Origin: Gemmiger formicilis
Lineage (GTDB): Bacteria; Bacillota; Clostridia; Oscillospirales; Ruminococcaceae
Direction of reading: 5' to 3'
Length of the DNA stretch: 64,000 nucleotides
Assembly (NCBI RefSeq): GCF_018784445.1
Contig: NZ_WQOH01000052.1
Location: 166,136-230,135 of the forward strand
This document shows, piece by piece, positions 51,750 to 60,657 of this stretch. The stretch's first letter is position 1. The number at the start of each line of letters is the position of its first letter. The translations under genes and the position numbers were made by a program. Below the pieces are notes generated by a model. That model was not told the origin of the DNA, did not search any database, and saw only the letters and a program-made list of their open reading frames with translations.

Positions 51750-53501
51750 ATGGAACAGGTCAAGACGTTTTACCGGCGGTACCGCTGGTTATTTTTAGCG
51801 GCGGCCTATCTGGTAGTGTTTGCGGTGGGCGTGCTGTATCTGCGCGTCACCATCAGCATCCCGCCGGAAGGGGACGACAAATTAACGCTGAACCGTTGGA
51901 TGTACGACTTCCAACGGATGCCCTTCTGGCAATACCTATTGCAGGACTTGCAGGGGCGGCTGCGGTATTTCACCCTGCAGGAGGTTCGGTTCTTTCCGTT
52001 CCACTACCCCAACGCGGTAGCGCTGCTGTTTTACGGCAGTTTGAGCCATTACCGGCTCTACATCATTGCCTGGACCGGGGCGGCGGCGTTCCTGGTCAGC
52101 CGGGTGGCCGCGCGGTTCGGCAGCGGGGATGCCCTGGCGCTGGGCGGCTTTACGCTGGCCATGGCGGCGGCCCCCATCTGGAACGAGGGTATGTACAGCT
52201 ACTACGCCGTGCCCCAGCGGGCGCTGTTCTGGGCCATGGCGGCCTGGCTCTGCCTGTTTGGGTGGGAGAATTCCCACCGACGCGGCTGGGCTGCAGCGGC
52301 AGCGCTGCTCTCCTTCGTCGCCTGCGGTACTTATGAAATTGGCTATATGTTCGCGGCGCTGGCCTTTGTGGTTTGGTGCCTGCGTGCTCGCAGCGTCAAA
52401 GCCGGGCTGTTCAACACCGCCCCCGCGCTGGGCGGCATGGGCGTGGCGCTCATATTCCATATGCTGTGCGGTCGCAGCGGCGGCACCGGCAACGAGGTCT
52501 CACTGGATATCCCCCAGGTGCTGCGCGTGCTGGTGCAGCAGATGGCTGCGTCCATCCCCGGGCTGAACTCCCGCATTTTGCAGGAGGATTGCGGCGTACT
52601 CTCCAACGGCGACCGGCTGTGGCCGCTGGTGCTGGGCGTGCTGGCCGGACTGCTGCTTTTCTTCGCTGTGCCGCGCGAAAAACTGAACCGCAAAATGTTG
52701 GGCGCCGCCGCCGGGTTTGGCCTGGCGGTCTGGGCGCTGCCCGCACTGCTGCTGGCGCTGTCCGCCCGCTACCAGGCTCCCGGGGCCATCACCTGGAAGT
52801 GGGGCTACATCCCCGCCGCCGCGAGCTCCATCGGCTTTGCGCTGGTGGTGGCCGTGCTGCTGGCTGCGCTGGCGGGTGCCTGCCGCAAGCTGTCCCAAAT
52901 TTTGTCCATTCTGGCGCGGCTGGGCCTGACCGCCGCGCTGGCCGCCGGGCTTTGCCTGAACTGCTCCTACCTGCGGGGCGTCGTGCGCACTCACCACGCC
53001 GAGAATCTGGATAACTACCAGTTCTTTGTGCGCACCATCCAATCCGGCCTGGCAGATGCCGTCCAGCCCGGGGATCTCATTCTCTGCAATGAGAATGTCT
53101 GGGACAGCAACGCCGACGCCGAGACGGCCTTTTTCAGCCGGTTCACCGGGCGCGACTTGCACGCTGCCGTGCTGGGCACGACCTACGATGCCCCTGCCGG
53201 GAACACCTACGCCTACCAGACCTACCGCAAGTACGGCGGGTACGACCTGGCCTGGTGCGGCAGGCTGCAAAGCGCCGACAGTGACCTGATGGACGGCGTG
53301 CAGGTTTATGTGCAGAGCGCCTGCGTACCCGATAATGCAGTCATCAAGTACAAAGTCCGCCTGGCCGACGGCACCGAGGAAGCCCGCGCCATCTGCCTGC
53401 TGGACTGCACCCAGACCCCGCGGGACGCCAACGGTGACTACCTTGCCACCGTGGAGGACAGCGGTATCGTGAATGCCAAGCTCATGATCTGGGACGGCTA
53501 A
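51750..53501 (+). CDS. Large multi-pass membrane protein, GT-C glycosyltransferase-like
   Basis: 583 residues: about 11 hydrophobic helices up to residue 425, then an extracellular domain of about 155 residues. The first loop after TM1 contains IPPEGDDKLTLNRW, acidic residues placed as the DD/ED pair of GT-C glycosyltransferases. I cannot name the family with confidence; a lipid-linked sugar transferase is inference. The ATG is 11 bases after GAGGAGG, which is far; no better start is visible. It is followed by another GT-C-like gene. Confidence 0.6.
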   Translation: MEQVKTFYRRYRWLFLAAAYLVVFAVGVLYLRVTISIPPEGDDKLTLNRWMYDFQRMPFWQYLLQDLQGRLRYFTLQEVRFFPFHYPNAVALLFYGSLSHYRLYIIAWTGAAAFLVSRVAARFGSGDALALGGFTLAMAAAPIWNEGMYSYYAVPQRALFWAMAAWLCLFGWENSHRRGWAAAAALLSFVACGTYEIGYMFAALAFVVWCLRARSVKAGLFNTAPALGGMGVALIFHMLCGRSGGTGNEVSLDIPQVLRVLVQQMAASIPGLNSRILQEDCGVLSNGDRLWPLVLGVLAGLLLFFAVPREKLNRKMLGAAAGFGLAVWALPALLLALSARYQAPGAITWKWGYIPAAASSIGFALVVAVLLAALAGACRKLSQILSILARLGLTAALAAGLCLNCSYLRGVVRTHHAENLDNYQFFVRTIQSGLADAVQPGDLILCNENVWDSNADAETAFFSRFTGRDLHAAVLGTTYDAPAGNTYAYQTYRKYGGYDLAWCGRLQSADSDLMDGVQVYVQSACVPDNAVIKYKVRLADGTEEARAICLLDCTQTPRDANGDYLATVEDSGIVNAKLMIWDG

Positions 53502-53519
53502 CTAAAAGAGGATTTACGG

Positions 53520-55865
53520 ATGAAACATTTCTTTGCTTTCTGCAAGCGCAACCGGCTGTTCGCTGCCCTGCTGGCGGTGGAGCTGGCCGTGCTCTGCGTG
53601 CTGGCGGCCGGGCTGTTCGGTGCGCCTTACAAGCTGACGATGACCCCCGACCTGTTCGAGAACCCCTTCCCGGACATTGCCTCCAACGAGGGGGATCACT
53701 TCCAGGTGTGGAACCAGACGAACTTCCAGACCAGTGACCCGCTGGATTTTCCTTCTGCCGGGCAGTCGGTGCGGTCCGGCGCGTATGAGGTGACGGTGCA
53801 GTATTTCTCCTGCCAGACGCCCGACGCGCCCACCTTCAATATGCTCAACTCCGCCGGTACGCTGAGCTTTTCCAGCGCCATGGTTCCCTCGGCGGTCAGC
53901 GCCGACACCCTGCGGCTGGATGACTGCCACCGCACCCTGACTACCCGGCTGTGGGTCAGCAGCGGCGCACAGCTCAACGATTTGACCGCCACGCTGCACT
54001 ACAACGGCCAGGGCCAGCTCTATCTCTACGCCATCACCCTGACCGAGCAGCCCATCTACCGCGTCACCCGGCTGCTGGGCTTTGCGCTGTTCTTCGCGGT
54101 CGTGGACTTCCTGCTCTGGCTGCTGTTTGCCAAAACAGGGGAGGAGGGCGCTGCCAGCCGCCGTGCCCTGCGGCTGCCGCTGGCGCTCATCGCCATCACG
54201 GCGTTTGCCTGCCTGCCGCTGTTCAGCAATTATCTCTACTTCGGCCACGATATGGACTACCACCTGCAGCGCATTTCTGCCATGGCGGCAGAGCTGTCCT
54301 ATGGGCAGTTCCCGGTGCGGTTCACCACCACGACGCTGAACGGCTACGGCTACGCGAACCCGCTGTGCTACTGCGAGCTGTTTTTGCTATTGCCCGCACT
54401 GCTGTACAACCTGTGGCTGCCGCTGCGCACCTGCTACCAAATCTACCTGTTTGCTGTGACGCTGGCCACCTGCGCCATTGCCTATTACAGCTTTGCCAAA
54501 ATCGCGGCCAGCCGCCGCCTGGGCCTGCTGGGGGCGCTGCTTTACACCCTGTCCTGCTACCGGCTCGTCTGCGTCTACACCCGCGCCGCTGCGGGCGAAT
54601 TCACGGCCATGGCCTTCTTCCCGCTGGTGCTGGCGGGCCTGTACGGCATCTACACCAGGGACAAGCCCCGCTTTGCCGATTGGCTGCCCATGTCGCTGGG
54701 CATGGCGGCCATGGTGCAGAGCCATCTGCTCTCCTGCGAGTTGACGGCGCTGCTGCTCATCCTCTTCTGCCTGCTGCGCCTGCGGGAGACGCTGCGCCCC
54801 GCGCGGCTGCTGGCCTGGGTCAAGGCCGCACTGCTGGCCGTGGGGTTGAGCGCGTGGTATCTGGTGCCGTTCTTCCTCTCCACTTCGTCGATTCCCTTCA
54901 TGGTCAATGGCCCTCTGATCGGCAAAATTCAGTTCCAGGGCCTCTACCTGATACAGCTGTTCAACCCCTTCTACAACGGCTTTGCGGGCGCAGATGCGGG
55001 CACGAACCCCGACATGATGCTCTCGCTGGGGCTGCCGCTGATTCTGGGGCTGGGGCTGGTCGTGTTCTGCCTGCTGCGCCGCCGCGACGCCCAGGGCCAG
55101 GCCGCGTCCATCCTGACGACGGCCGCCGGGTTCTTTGCGCTGACGGTGTTTTTGGCGCTGCACATCTTCCCCTGGGATTACGTGCAGACCACGCTGGGCC
55201 GCACGGCGGGCAAGCTGGCCGGGCTGTTCCAGTATCCGTGGCGTTTCCTCTCGCTGGCGACGGTGCTGCTCTGCCTGGCGGTCGTTATGGCCGTCAAGCT
55301 GCTGACGGCGCGTGACCGCCGCTTGGGGCTGACCGCCACCGTAGTGCTGGCCGCTGCCGCCCTGTTTATGACCGGGGCCATGCAGGCGCAGATGCTCAAC
55401 GGCCAGCGCGAGGTCAGCTACAATGTGTTCAGCTACGAAAACCCGACGAGCTGCATCGGCGTGGGGGAGTACCTCATCGACGGCACCAGCTCCTATGAGA
55501 CGATCTGGGCGCAGCCCAAGCCGGGCAGCGATGACCTGCACCTGGTCAGCTATGAGAAAAAGCAGGGCGTCGCCTACGTAAGCGTACAGAACGACGGCGG
55601 CGAGACAACCATTTCGCTGCCTATCTTTAACTATGGCAACTACTACGCGGCCGACGAAAACGACCAACCCTTTACCATCACCAGCGGCGAGAACGAGCGT
55701 ATTGTGCTTACGATCCCCGCCAACTACACCGGCACTGTGCGTGTCTGGTACCAGGCCCCCGGCTTCTGGCGCGTGTTCGAGGTCATTTCCGCCTTGAGCC
55801 TGCTGGGCACGGTGGGGTACAGTGTGTTCGCCCGCCGCAAGCGCCGCGTGGCCGTCACCGTGTAA
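53520..55865 (+). CDS. Large multi-pass membrane protein of the YfhO / 6-PTPS-related type
   Basis: 781 residues: signal-anchor helix (about 12-32), an outer beta-rich domain (about 40-185), some 12 helices, then a second outer domain (about 620-745) and a last helix. LYFGHDMDYHLQRI and QFPVRFTTTTLNGYGY are characteristic of the 6-pyruvoyl-tetrahydropterin synthase-related membrane family, a GT-C fold related to YfhO. YfhO-like proteins glycosylate wall polymers such as lipoteichoic acid; the exact role here is unknown. RBS AGAGGA. queH starts 15 bases after the stop. Confidence 0.68.
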   Translation: MKHFFAFCKRNRLFAALLAVELAVLCVLAAGLFGAPYKLTMTPDLFENPFPDIASNEGDHFQVWNQTNFQTSDPLDFPSAGQSVRSGAYEVTVQYFSCQTPDAPTFNMLNSAGTLSFSSAMVPSAVSADTLRLDDCHRTLTTRLWVSSGAQLNDLTATLHYNGQGQLYLYAITLTEQPIYRVTRLLGFALFFAVVDFLLWLLFAKTGEEGAASRRALRLPLALIAITAFACLPLFSNYLYFGHDMDYHLQRISAMAAELSYGQFPVRFTTTTLNGYGYANPLCYCELFLLLPALLYNLWLPLRTCYQIYLFAVTLATCAIAYYSFAKIAASRRLGLLGALLYTLSCYRLVCVYTRAAAGEFTAMAFFPLVLAGLYGIYTRDKPRFADWLPMSLGMAAMVQSHLLSCELTALLLILFCLLRLRETLRPARLLAWVKAALLAVGLSAWYLVPFFLSTSSIPFMVNGPLIGKIQFQGLYLIQLFNPFYNGFAGADAGTNPDMMLSLGLPLILGLGLVVFCLLRRRDAQGQAASILTTAAGFFALTVFLALHIFPWDYVQTTLGRTAGKLAGLFQYPWRFLSLATVLLCLAVVMAVKLLTARDRRLGLTATVVLAAAALFMTGAMQAQMLNGQREVSYNVFSYENPTSCIGVGEYLIDGTSSYETIWAQPKPGSDDLHLVSYEKKQGVAYVSVQNDGGETTISLPIFNYGNYYAADENDQPFTITSGENERIVLTIPANYTGTVRVWYQAPGFWRVFEVISALSLLGTVGYSVFARRKRRVAVTV

Positions 55866-55880
55866 AAACGAGGTTTCTTC

Positions 55881-56501
55881 ATGCCAAACCGCATCAACTA
55901 TCAGCTGGAAATGGAAAAGGTCCTGCGCACACTGGACGGCACGCGGCCAAAGCTCCTGCTGCACGCCTGCTGTGCGCCTTGTTCCAGCGCGACACTGGAA
56001 CGCCTGGCCGCGCATTTCGACATCACGATCTTATACTATAATCCCAACATCTACCCACCGGAGGAATACCACCGCCGGGAGGCCGAGCTGGAGCGCTTTG
56101 TGGAGGAGGCGGGCTACCACTACCCGGTGGTGGAGCTGCCCTACGACCCGCAGGAGTTTTACACCGCCGTGAAGGGACTGGAGAGCGAGCCGGAGAAGGG
56201 CGCACGCTGCACGGTCTGCTACCGGCTGCGGCTGGAACAGGCCGCCCGCTATGCCGCCGCGCACGGCTTTGACTGGTACTGCACGACGCTGTCCATCTCG
56301 CCCATGAAGGATCCTATCCGCCTGAACGACCTGGGCACCGAACTGGGCAAGCAGTACGGCGTACCGTTTTTGCCCAGTGAGTTCCGCAAAAAGGACGGCT
56401 ACAAGCGCAGTTTACAGTTGAGCGCCGAGTATGGGTTGTACCGGCAGGATTACTGCGGGTGTGTATTCAGCAAAAAAGAAAGAGAACGTCTCTCCACGTA
56501 G
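55881..56501 (+). CDS. queH: Epoxyqueuosine reductase QueH
   Basis: 206 residues. QueH performs the last step of queuosine tRNA modification, reducing epoxyqueuosine. Cysteine motifs match the family: HACCAPCSS near residue 30, CTVCYRLR (about 113-120), and a C-terminal DYCGCVFS that binds the second metal. It replaces the unrelated QueG in many Clostridia. RBS GAGG. No other queuosine genes are in the window. It is probably in the preceding membrane-protein transcript by position. Confidence 0.93.
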   Translation: MPNRINYQLEMEKVLRTLDGTRPKLLLHACCAPCSSATLERLAAHFDITILYYNPNIYPPEEYHRREAELERFVEEAGYHYPVVELPYDPQEFYTAVKGLESEPEKGARCTVCYRLRLEQAARYAAAHGFDWYCTTLSISPMKDPIRLNDLGTELGKQYGVPFLPSEFRKKDGYKRSLQLSAEYGLYRQDYCGCVFSKKERERLST

Positions 56502-56560
56502 GGGGGTCGATGCCTGCATCCGCCCCTGCAAACGTTATCCCCTAAACAGGAGTTACCTTT

Positions 56561-57859
56561 ATGACATTCTACCAAATCGCATTTCTATTTTTCACTTACT
56601 CGTTTCTGGGCTGGGTGGGGGAGGTCGTCTTTACGGCGGCGGTCCGCCGCAAGTACCAGGACCGGGGCGTTCTGAGCGGCCCGCTGTGCATTTTGTACGG
56701 CATCGGCGGTCTGGTCATCACGTTTGCTTTGGGGGATATGAGCCGCGACGGCTGGTTCTTCCTCTTTGTGTTCAGCGCCGTCTACGCCACCGTCATTGAG
56801 TGGATCGGCGGGCACATTTTGGAGCGCACCTCCCACACCCGCTGGTGGGATTACAGCGCTATGCCGTTCAACCTGGACGGTTACATCTGCCTGGGTGCAT
56901 CGGCCACCTGGGGCGTGCTGGGCGTTGTGCTGCTCAAGTGGGGCAACCCGCTTTTGCTGGCGCTGTTCAGCCTGATTCCCCATGGCCTGGCCGCCGTAGT
57001 GCTGTGGGCATCGCTGGTGGTGCTGGGCATTGATCTGGTCGGCACGCTGCTGGCTATGGCGGGCCTGCGCTACAAGTGGCCCGCCGCCGAGGCCATCGAG
57101 AACCGCCTTGCCAACATGACGGTGCGCGGCGGTATGTGGATCCTGGATCGTGTGGAGCGCCGTATGGCCAAAGCCCACCCGGCCCTGACCTTTGCCCGCC
57201 CCGAGCGGCAGCAGAGCGGCACCTTTGCCGCCGGGTGCAGCCCCTACAAAATCATTCTGCTGTTCTTCATCGGCGCGTTCTTGGGCGATATCACCGAGAC
57301 CATTTTCTGCCGCGTCACAGGCGGCGAGTGGATGAGCCGTTCCAGCGTGGTGTGGGGCCCGTTTTCCATCGTGTGGGGCCTCGCCATCGCGCTGGTCACA
57401 CAGCTGCTCTACCGCTACAAGGACAAACCCGCCAGCTGGCTGTTTGTCACCGGCACGCTGCTGGGCGGCGCCTATGAGTACCTGTGCAGCGTCTTTACCG
57501 AGGTCGTGTTCGGCGCGGTGTTCTGGGATTACAGCGCGATACCGTTCAATTTGGGCGGGCGTATCAACCTGCTGTACTGCTTCTTCTGGGGCTTTGCGGC
57601 GGTGGCGTGGTTCAAAGTGCTGTACCCGCCGATTTCTGCCGCCATCGAAAAGCTGCCCCGCCGCTTCGGCACGGTGCTGACCTGGGCGCTCTGCGTGTTC
57701 ATGGCGGCGGATATGCTCGTCAGCTCGGCTGCGCTGGTGCGCTACAACGACCGCCTGAACGGCGTTCCCGCCGCGAACAGCATCGAAACTTATTTAGACG
57801 AGCACTACGACAATGACCGGATGTATAAGGTGTACCCGAAGGCGGTGCATACAGGGTAA
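56561..57859 (+). CDS. Duplicated CmpB-type membrane protein (putative ABC-transporter-like permease)
   Basis: 432 residues with two homologous membrane halves (about 1-165 and 228-385). Each half holds the CmpB-family pattern: an opening FxFxGaFLGxxxE-like helix (YSFLGWVGEVVF, FIGAFLGDITETIF), a loop with GPFSIVWG or GPLCILYG, and a WDYSAIPFNLGG or WDYSAMPFNLDG block. The family is annotated as putative ABC permease, but no ATPase is adjacent and the role is unproven. It is followed by a separate promoter and the BMP gene. Start after ACAGGAG. Confidence 0.75.
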   Translation: MTFYQIAFLFFTYSFLGWVGEVVFTAAVRRKYQDRGVLSGPLCILYGIGGLVITFALGDMSRDGWFFLFVFSAVYATVIEWIGGHILERTSHTRWWDYSAMPFNLDGYICLGASATWGVLGVVLLKWGNPLLLALFSLIPHGLAAVVLWASLVVLGIDLVGTLLAMAGLRYKWPAAEAIENRLANMTVRGGMWILDRVERRMAKAHPALTFARPERQQSGTFAAGCSPYKIILLFFIGAFLGDITETIFCRVTGGEWMSRSSVVWGPFSIVWGLAIALVTQLLYRYKDKPASWLFVTGTLLGGAYEYLCSVFTEVVFGAVFWDYSAIPFNLGGRINLLYCFFWGFAAVAWFKVLYPPISAAIEKLPRRFGTVLTWALCVFMAADMLVSSAALVRYNDRLNGVPAANSIETYLDEHYDNDRMYKVYPKAVHTG

Positions 57860-57871
57860 TTGCAAAAATCT

Positions 57872-57900
57872 TTGTATATTCCGCACATATGTGTTATAAT
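57872..57900 (+). promoter_or_regulatory. Promoter of the BMP-phosphoesterase operon
   Basis: TTGTAT (57872-57877), 17 bases, consensus TATAAT (57895-57900) with an extended TGT. The two boxes are identical to those upstream of the small membrane protein at 5.9 kb. Confidence 0.8.
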
Positions 57901-57942
57901 AATTTTGTATCTGTTGTATAAGAATCGAGGAGGCGACCGGCT

Positions 57943-59910
57943 GTGAACCGCAACGAGGGAAATGAACTGTACCTGAAAGCCCAAAAGCTGGCACTGCGCG
58001 ATTACCGGGAGAAAATGCTTGCCGGGCAATCGCCGTTTCTGCCTGTGCTGGACGATATCCTGCAAAATGTCCCGGTGGAAAATCAAATTCCCCTCGGCCA
58101 GGTGGATATCCCGCTGAATCTGCTGGTGGGCACCAAAACGACTGGCCGCACCGCAGCGTTCGCATCCAACTTTATGCCGCTGCTGGACCTCAAGACCGAG
58201 TTTGCCAGTAAGTGGGTCAACCTCTGCCTGTCTCATCTGGAAGAGGGCATCCGCGACCCCATCCGCTGCTATGAGTACATGGGTCGCTTCTATGTGCAGG
58301 AGGGCAACAAGCGCGTCAGCGTGCTGAAATACTTTGACGCGACCAGCATTCTGGGCAATGTCATCCGCGTCGTGCCGCAGTACAGCGACGACCCCGCCGT
58401 GCAGATGTACTACGAGTTCATGCACTTTTACCCCATCACACAGAACTATCTGCTCACCTTCACCAAGCCCGGCAGCTATGCCCGCCTGCAAAAAATCCTG
58501 GGCAAAGGCCCGGATGAAAAGTGGAGCGGCGACGACCGCGTCGAGGTATTATCCCTTTACAACTGGGTCGAAAAGGCTTTTCTGGCCCACGGCGGCGCAA
58601 AACTGCGCTGCACAGTGGGCGACGTACTGCTGCTGTTGCTGCGCGTTTACACCAAAGAGGAGCTTGCCAAGCTCAGCCCCAATGAGTTGAGCGAGAAGCT
58701 CGACGCCCTGTGGGACGATGTGCTGGCCCTGCAAAAGGCTGACCCCGTGCGTGTCAGCGACAAGCCCGCCGAGCCGAAGCAGACCGGGCTGTTGGATCGC
58801 ATCCTGCCCGGCAAACACACCGCACCCAGCCACTTGAAAGTTGCCTTTGTCCACGAGCGCACCCCCGGGACCAGCTCCTGGACGAGCCAGCACGAGTTTG
58901 GACGTACCCAGTTGGACACCGTATTTGCGGGCCAGGTCGAGACGACCGCCTACTTCAACGCCGTTCCCGGTGAGAACGCCGATGCCTTGGTCGAGCAGGC
59001 CATCGCCGACGGCGCAGACGTTGTTTTCACCACCAGTCCCAAGCTGGTGGGTGCGTCCTTACGCGCCGCCGTCAAGCACCCGCAGGTGCGCATTCTGAAC
59101 TGCTCGATGGAGATGCCCTACGCCAGCATCCGCACCTATTACACCCGCGTGTACGAGGCCAAGTTCATCACCGGCGCGATTGCCGGTGCCATGGCGGGCA
59201 CGGACCGCATCGGCTATGTGGCCGACTACCCGAGCTTTGGCGTACCCGCCAACATCAACGCCTTTGCGCTGGGCGCCCGCATGGCGAATCCCCGCGCCCG
59301 CATTGAGCTGTTGTGGACCTGCCTGCCTGACCAGGCCGACCCGCTGCACACCTTCACCCAGAAGGGCATCACGGTTATTTCGGGCCGCGACGCACCGATG
59401 CCCAACCGCCCGCAGCGGGAGTTCGGCACATTTTTGGTGCGCCCCGGCGGCGTATTGCAGGACCTGGCTACGCCGTTCTGGCACTGGGGCCAGTTCTATG
59501 AGAATGTCATCCGCACCGTTTTGAACGGCGGCTGGGTGCGGGATAAATCCGGCACCGACGGCCGCGCCGTCAACTATTGGTGGGGCATGAACAGCGGCGT
59601 CATGGACGTGCTGCTCAGCCGCGAACTGCCGCCCGATGTCAACCATCTGGCACAGATCCTGCGTTCCGGCGTCACTTCCGGTATGATCGATCCGTTCCAC
59701 TGCCGCATCACGGCGCAGGACGGCAGCGTCAAGAACAGCGGCCGCCATGGGCTGGACCTGGAGCAGATTGCCCACATGGACTACCTGTGCGACGCCGTGG
59801 ACGGGCACATTCCCGAATATGACGAGCTAGCCGATATCGCGAAGCCGATGTACCGTATGCAGGGCATCCACCGCGATCTTCTCCCGGTGGAGAAGGAGGC
59901 CGAGCTGTGA
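57943..59910 (+). CDS. Cytoplasmic fusion of a ParB-like domain and a BMP-family ligand-binding domain
   Basis: 655 residues, no signal peptide and no membrane helix. Residues about 50-150 look like a ParB-type fold (IRCYEYMGRFYVQEGNKRV, the site position FYVQEGNKR). Residues about 299-565 match the BMP/PrpA nucleoside-binding family of periplasmic-type binding proteins (VAFVHERTPGTSSWTSQHEFG, then TTSPKLVGASLRAA, ARIGYVADYPSFGVPANINAFALGAR-type). Such binding domains are normally exported lipoproteins; here it should act inside the cell, so an internal sensor role is likely. GTG start after CGAGGAGG. The stop overlaps the phosphoesterase start. Confidence 0.75.
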   Translation: MNRNEGNELYLKAQKLALRDYREKMLAGQSPFLPVLDDILQNVPVENQIPLGQVDIPLNLLVGTKTTGRTAAFASNFMPLLDLKTEFASKWVNLCLSHLEEGIRDPIRCYEYMGRFYVQEGNKRVSVLKYFDATSILGNVIRVVPQYSDDPAVQMYYEFMHFYPITQNYLLTFTKPGSYARLQKILGKGPDEKWSGDDRVEVLSLYNWVEKAFLAHGGAKLRCTVGDVLLLLLRVYTKEELAKLSPNELSEKLDALWDDVLALQKADPVRVSDKPAEPKQTGLLDRILPGKHTAPSHLKVAFVHERTPGTSSWTSQHEFGRTQLDTVFAGQVETTAYFNAVPGENADALVEQAIADGADVVFTTSPKLVGASLRAAVKHPQVRILNCSMEMPYASIRTYYTRVYEAKFITGAIAGAMAGTDRIGYVADYPSFGVPANINAFALGARMANPRARIELLWTCLPDQADPLHTFTQKGITVISGRDAPMPNRPQREFGTFLVRPGGVLQDLATPFWHWGQFYENVIRTVLNGGWVRDKSGTDGRAVNYWWGMNSGVMDVLLSRELPPDVNHLAQILRSGVTSGMIDPFHCRITAQDGSVKNSGRHGLDLEQIAHMDYLCDAVDGHIPEYDELADIAKPMYRMQGIHRDLLPVEKEAEL

Positions 59911-60557
59911 AGATTCTAGCTATCGCCGACGAGGAATGCAAGGCCCTGTGGGACTATTTCACCCCGGACAAGCTGGAAGGGGTCGAGCTGATCATCGCCT
60001 GCGGCGATTTGAGCCGCCACTATCTGGAATACTTAGCCACCATGGCCCCGATGCCGGTCCTCTACGTACACGGCAACCACGATGAAAGCTACGACCTGCT
60101 CCCGCCGCAGGGGGTCATCTGCATTGATGACGAGGTCTATGTCCACAACGGCCTGCGGGTGGCGGGGCTGGGCGGCAGCTGCCGCTACCACACCGGTGCC
60201 TGGCAGTTTACCGAAGCCGAAATGAAAAAACGGGTCAACCGCCTGCGCGGCAAGATCGACCGCCACGGCGGGGTGGACATCTTAGTCACCCACGCGCCGC
60301 TGCACGGCTACGGCGACATGACCGACCTGCCGCACCGCGGGTTCACGGCGTTTTCCACGCTGCTGGACCGCTATCACCCGCAGTATATGCTGCATGGGCA
60401 CATCCATTTGAACTACGGTGCCTCCATCCCGCGGGAGCACACCTACGGCACCACCCGCATCGTCAACTGCTTTGAGAGGGTCTATCTGGATGTGGACGCC
60501 CCCGTCCCCAAGCCCCGGCACCGCTTGTTTGCCGGGCTGCTGGGCAACCATCGGTAG
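59907..60557 (+). CDS. Metallophosphoesterase
   Basis: 216 residues with the calcineurin-like core. Metal motifs in order: IACGDLSRHYLEY (about 30-42), GNHDES (about 57-62), THAPLHGYGD and HGHIHLNYG. The first motif starts AIADEEC rather than the usual D-x-H, as in some small Clostridial members. GTG start overlaps the BMP stop by 4 bases, indicating coupling. The substrate could be a phosphodiester; unknown. The stop TAG is part of the GTAGGGG repeat. Confidence 0.85.
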   Translation: MKILAIADEECKALWDYFTPDKLEGVELIIACGDLSRHYLEYLATMAPMPVLYVHGNHDESYDLLPPQGVICIDDEVYVHNGLRVAGLGGSCRYHTGAWQFTEAEMKKRVNRLRGKIDRHGGVDILVTHAPLHGYGDMTDLPHRGFTAFSTLLDRYHPQYMLHGHIHLNYGASIPREHTYGTTRIVNCFERVYLDVDAPVPKPRHRLFAGLLGNHR

Positions 60558-60621
60558 GGGCGGCCATTGGTCGCCCGCCAGGCTGCCGCACGGTTCCCGG
60601 GCGAGCAATGCTCGCCCCTAC
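60554..60621. repeat. Short (68-bp) GTAGGGG palindromic repeat
   Basis: Starts GTAGGGGCGGCCATTGGTC at the last base of the phosphoesterase final sense codon and ends GCTCGCCCCTAC. Outer arms are inverted copies. Shorter than the 86-bp class. Confidence 0.8.
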
Positions 60622-60657
60622 ATTCCAAACCTTCTCGTTACAAGGAGAACTATTTCT

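Noticed and set aside
60418-60657. Long N-terminal extension of gpsA
   Set aside because: It runs through the phosphoesterase gene and a repeat; the ATG after CAAGGAG begins exactly at the Rossmann fold.
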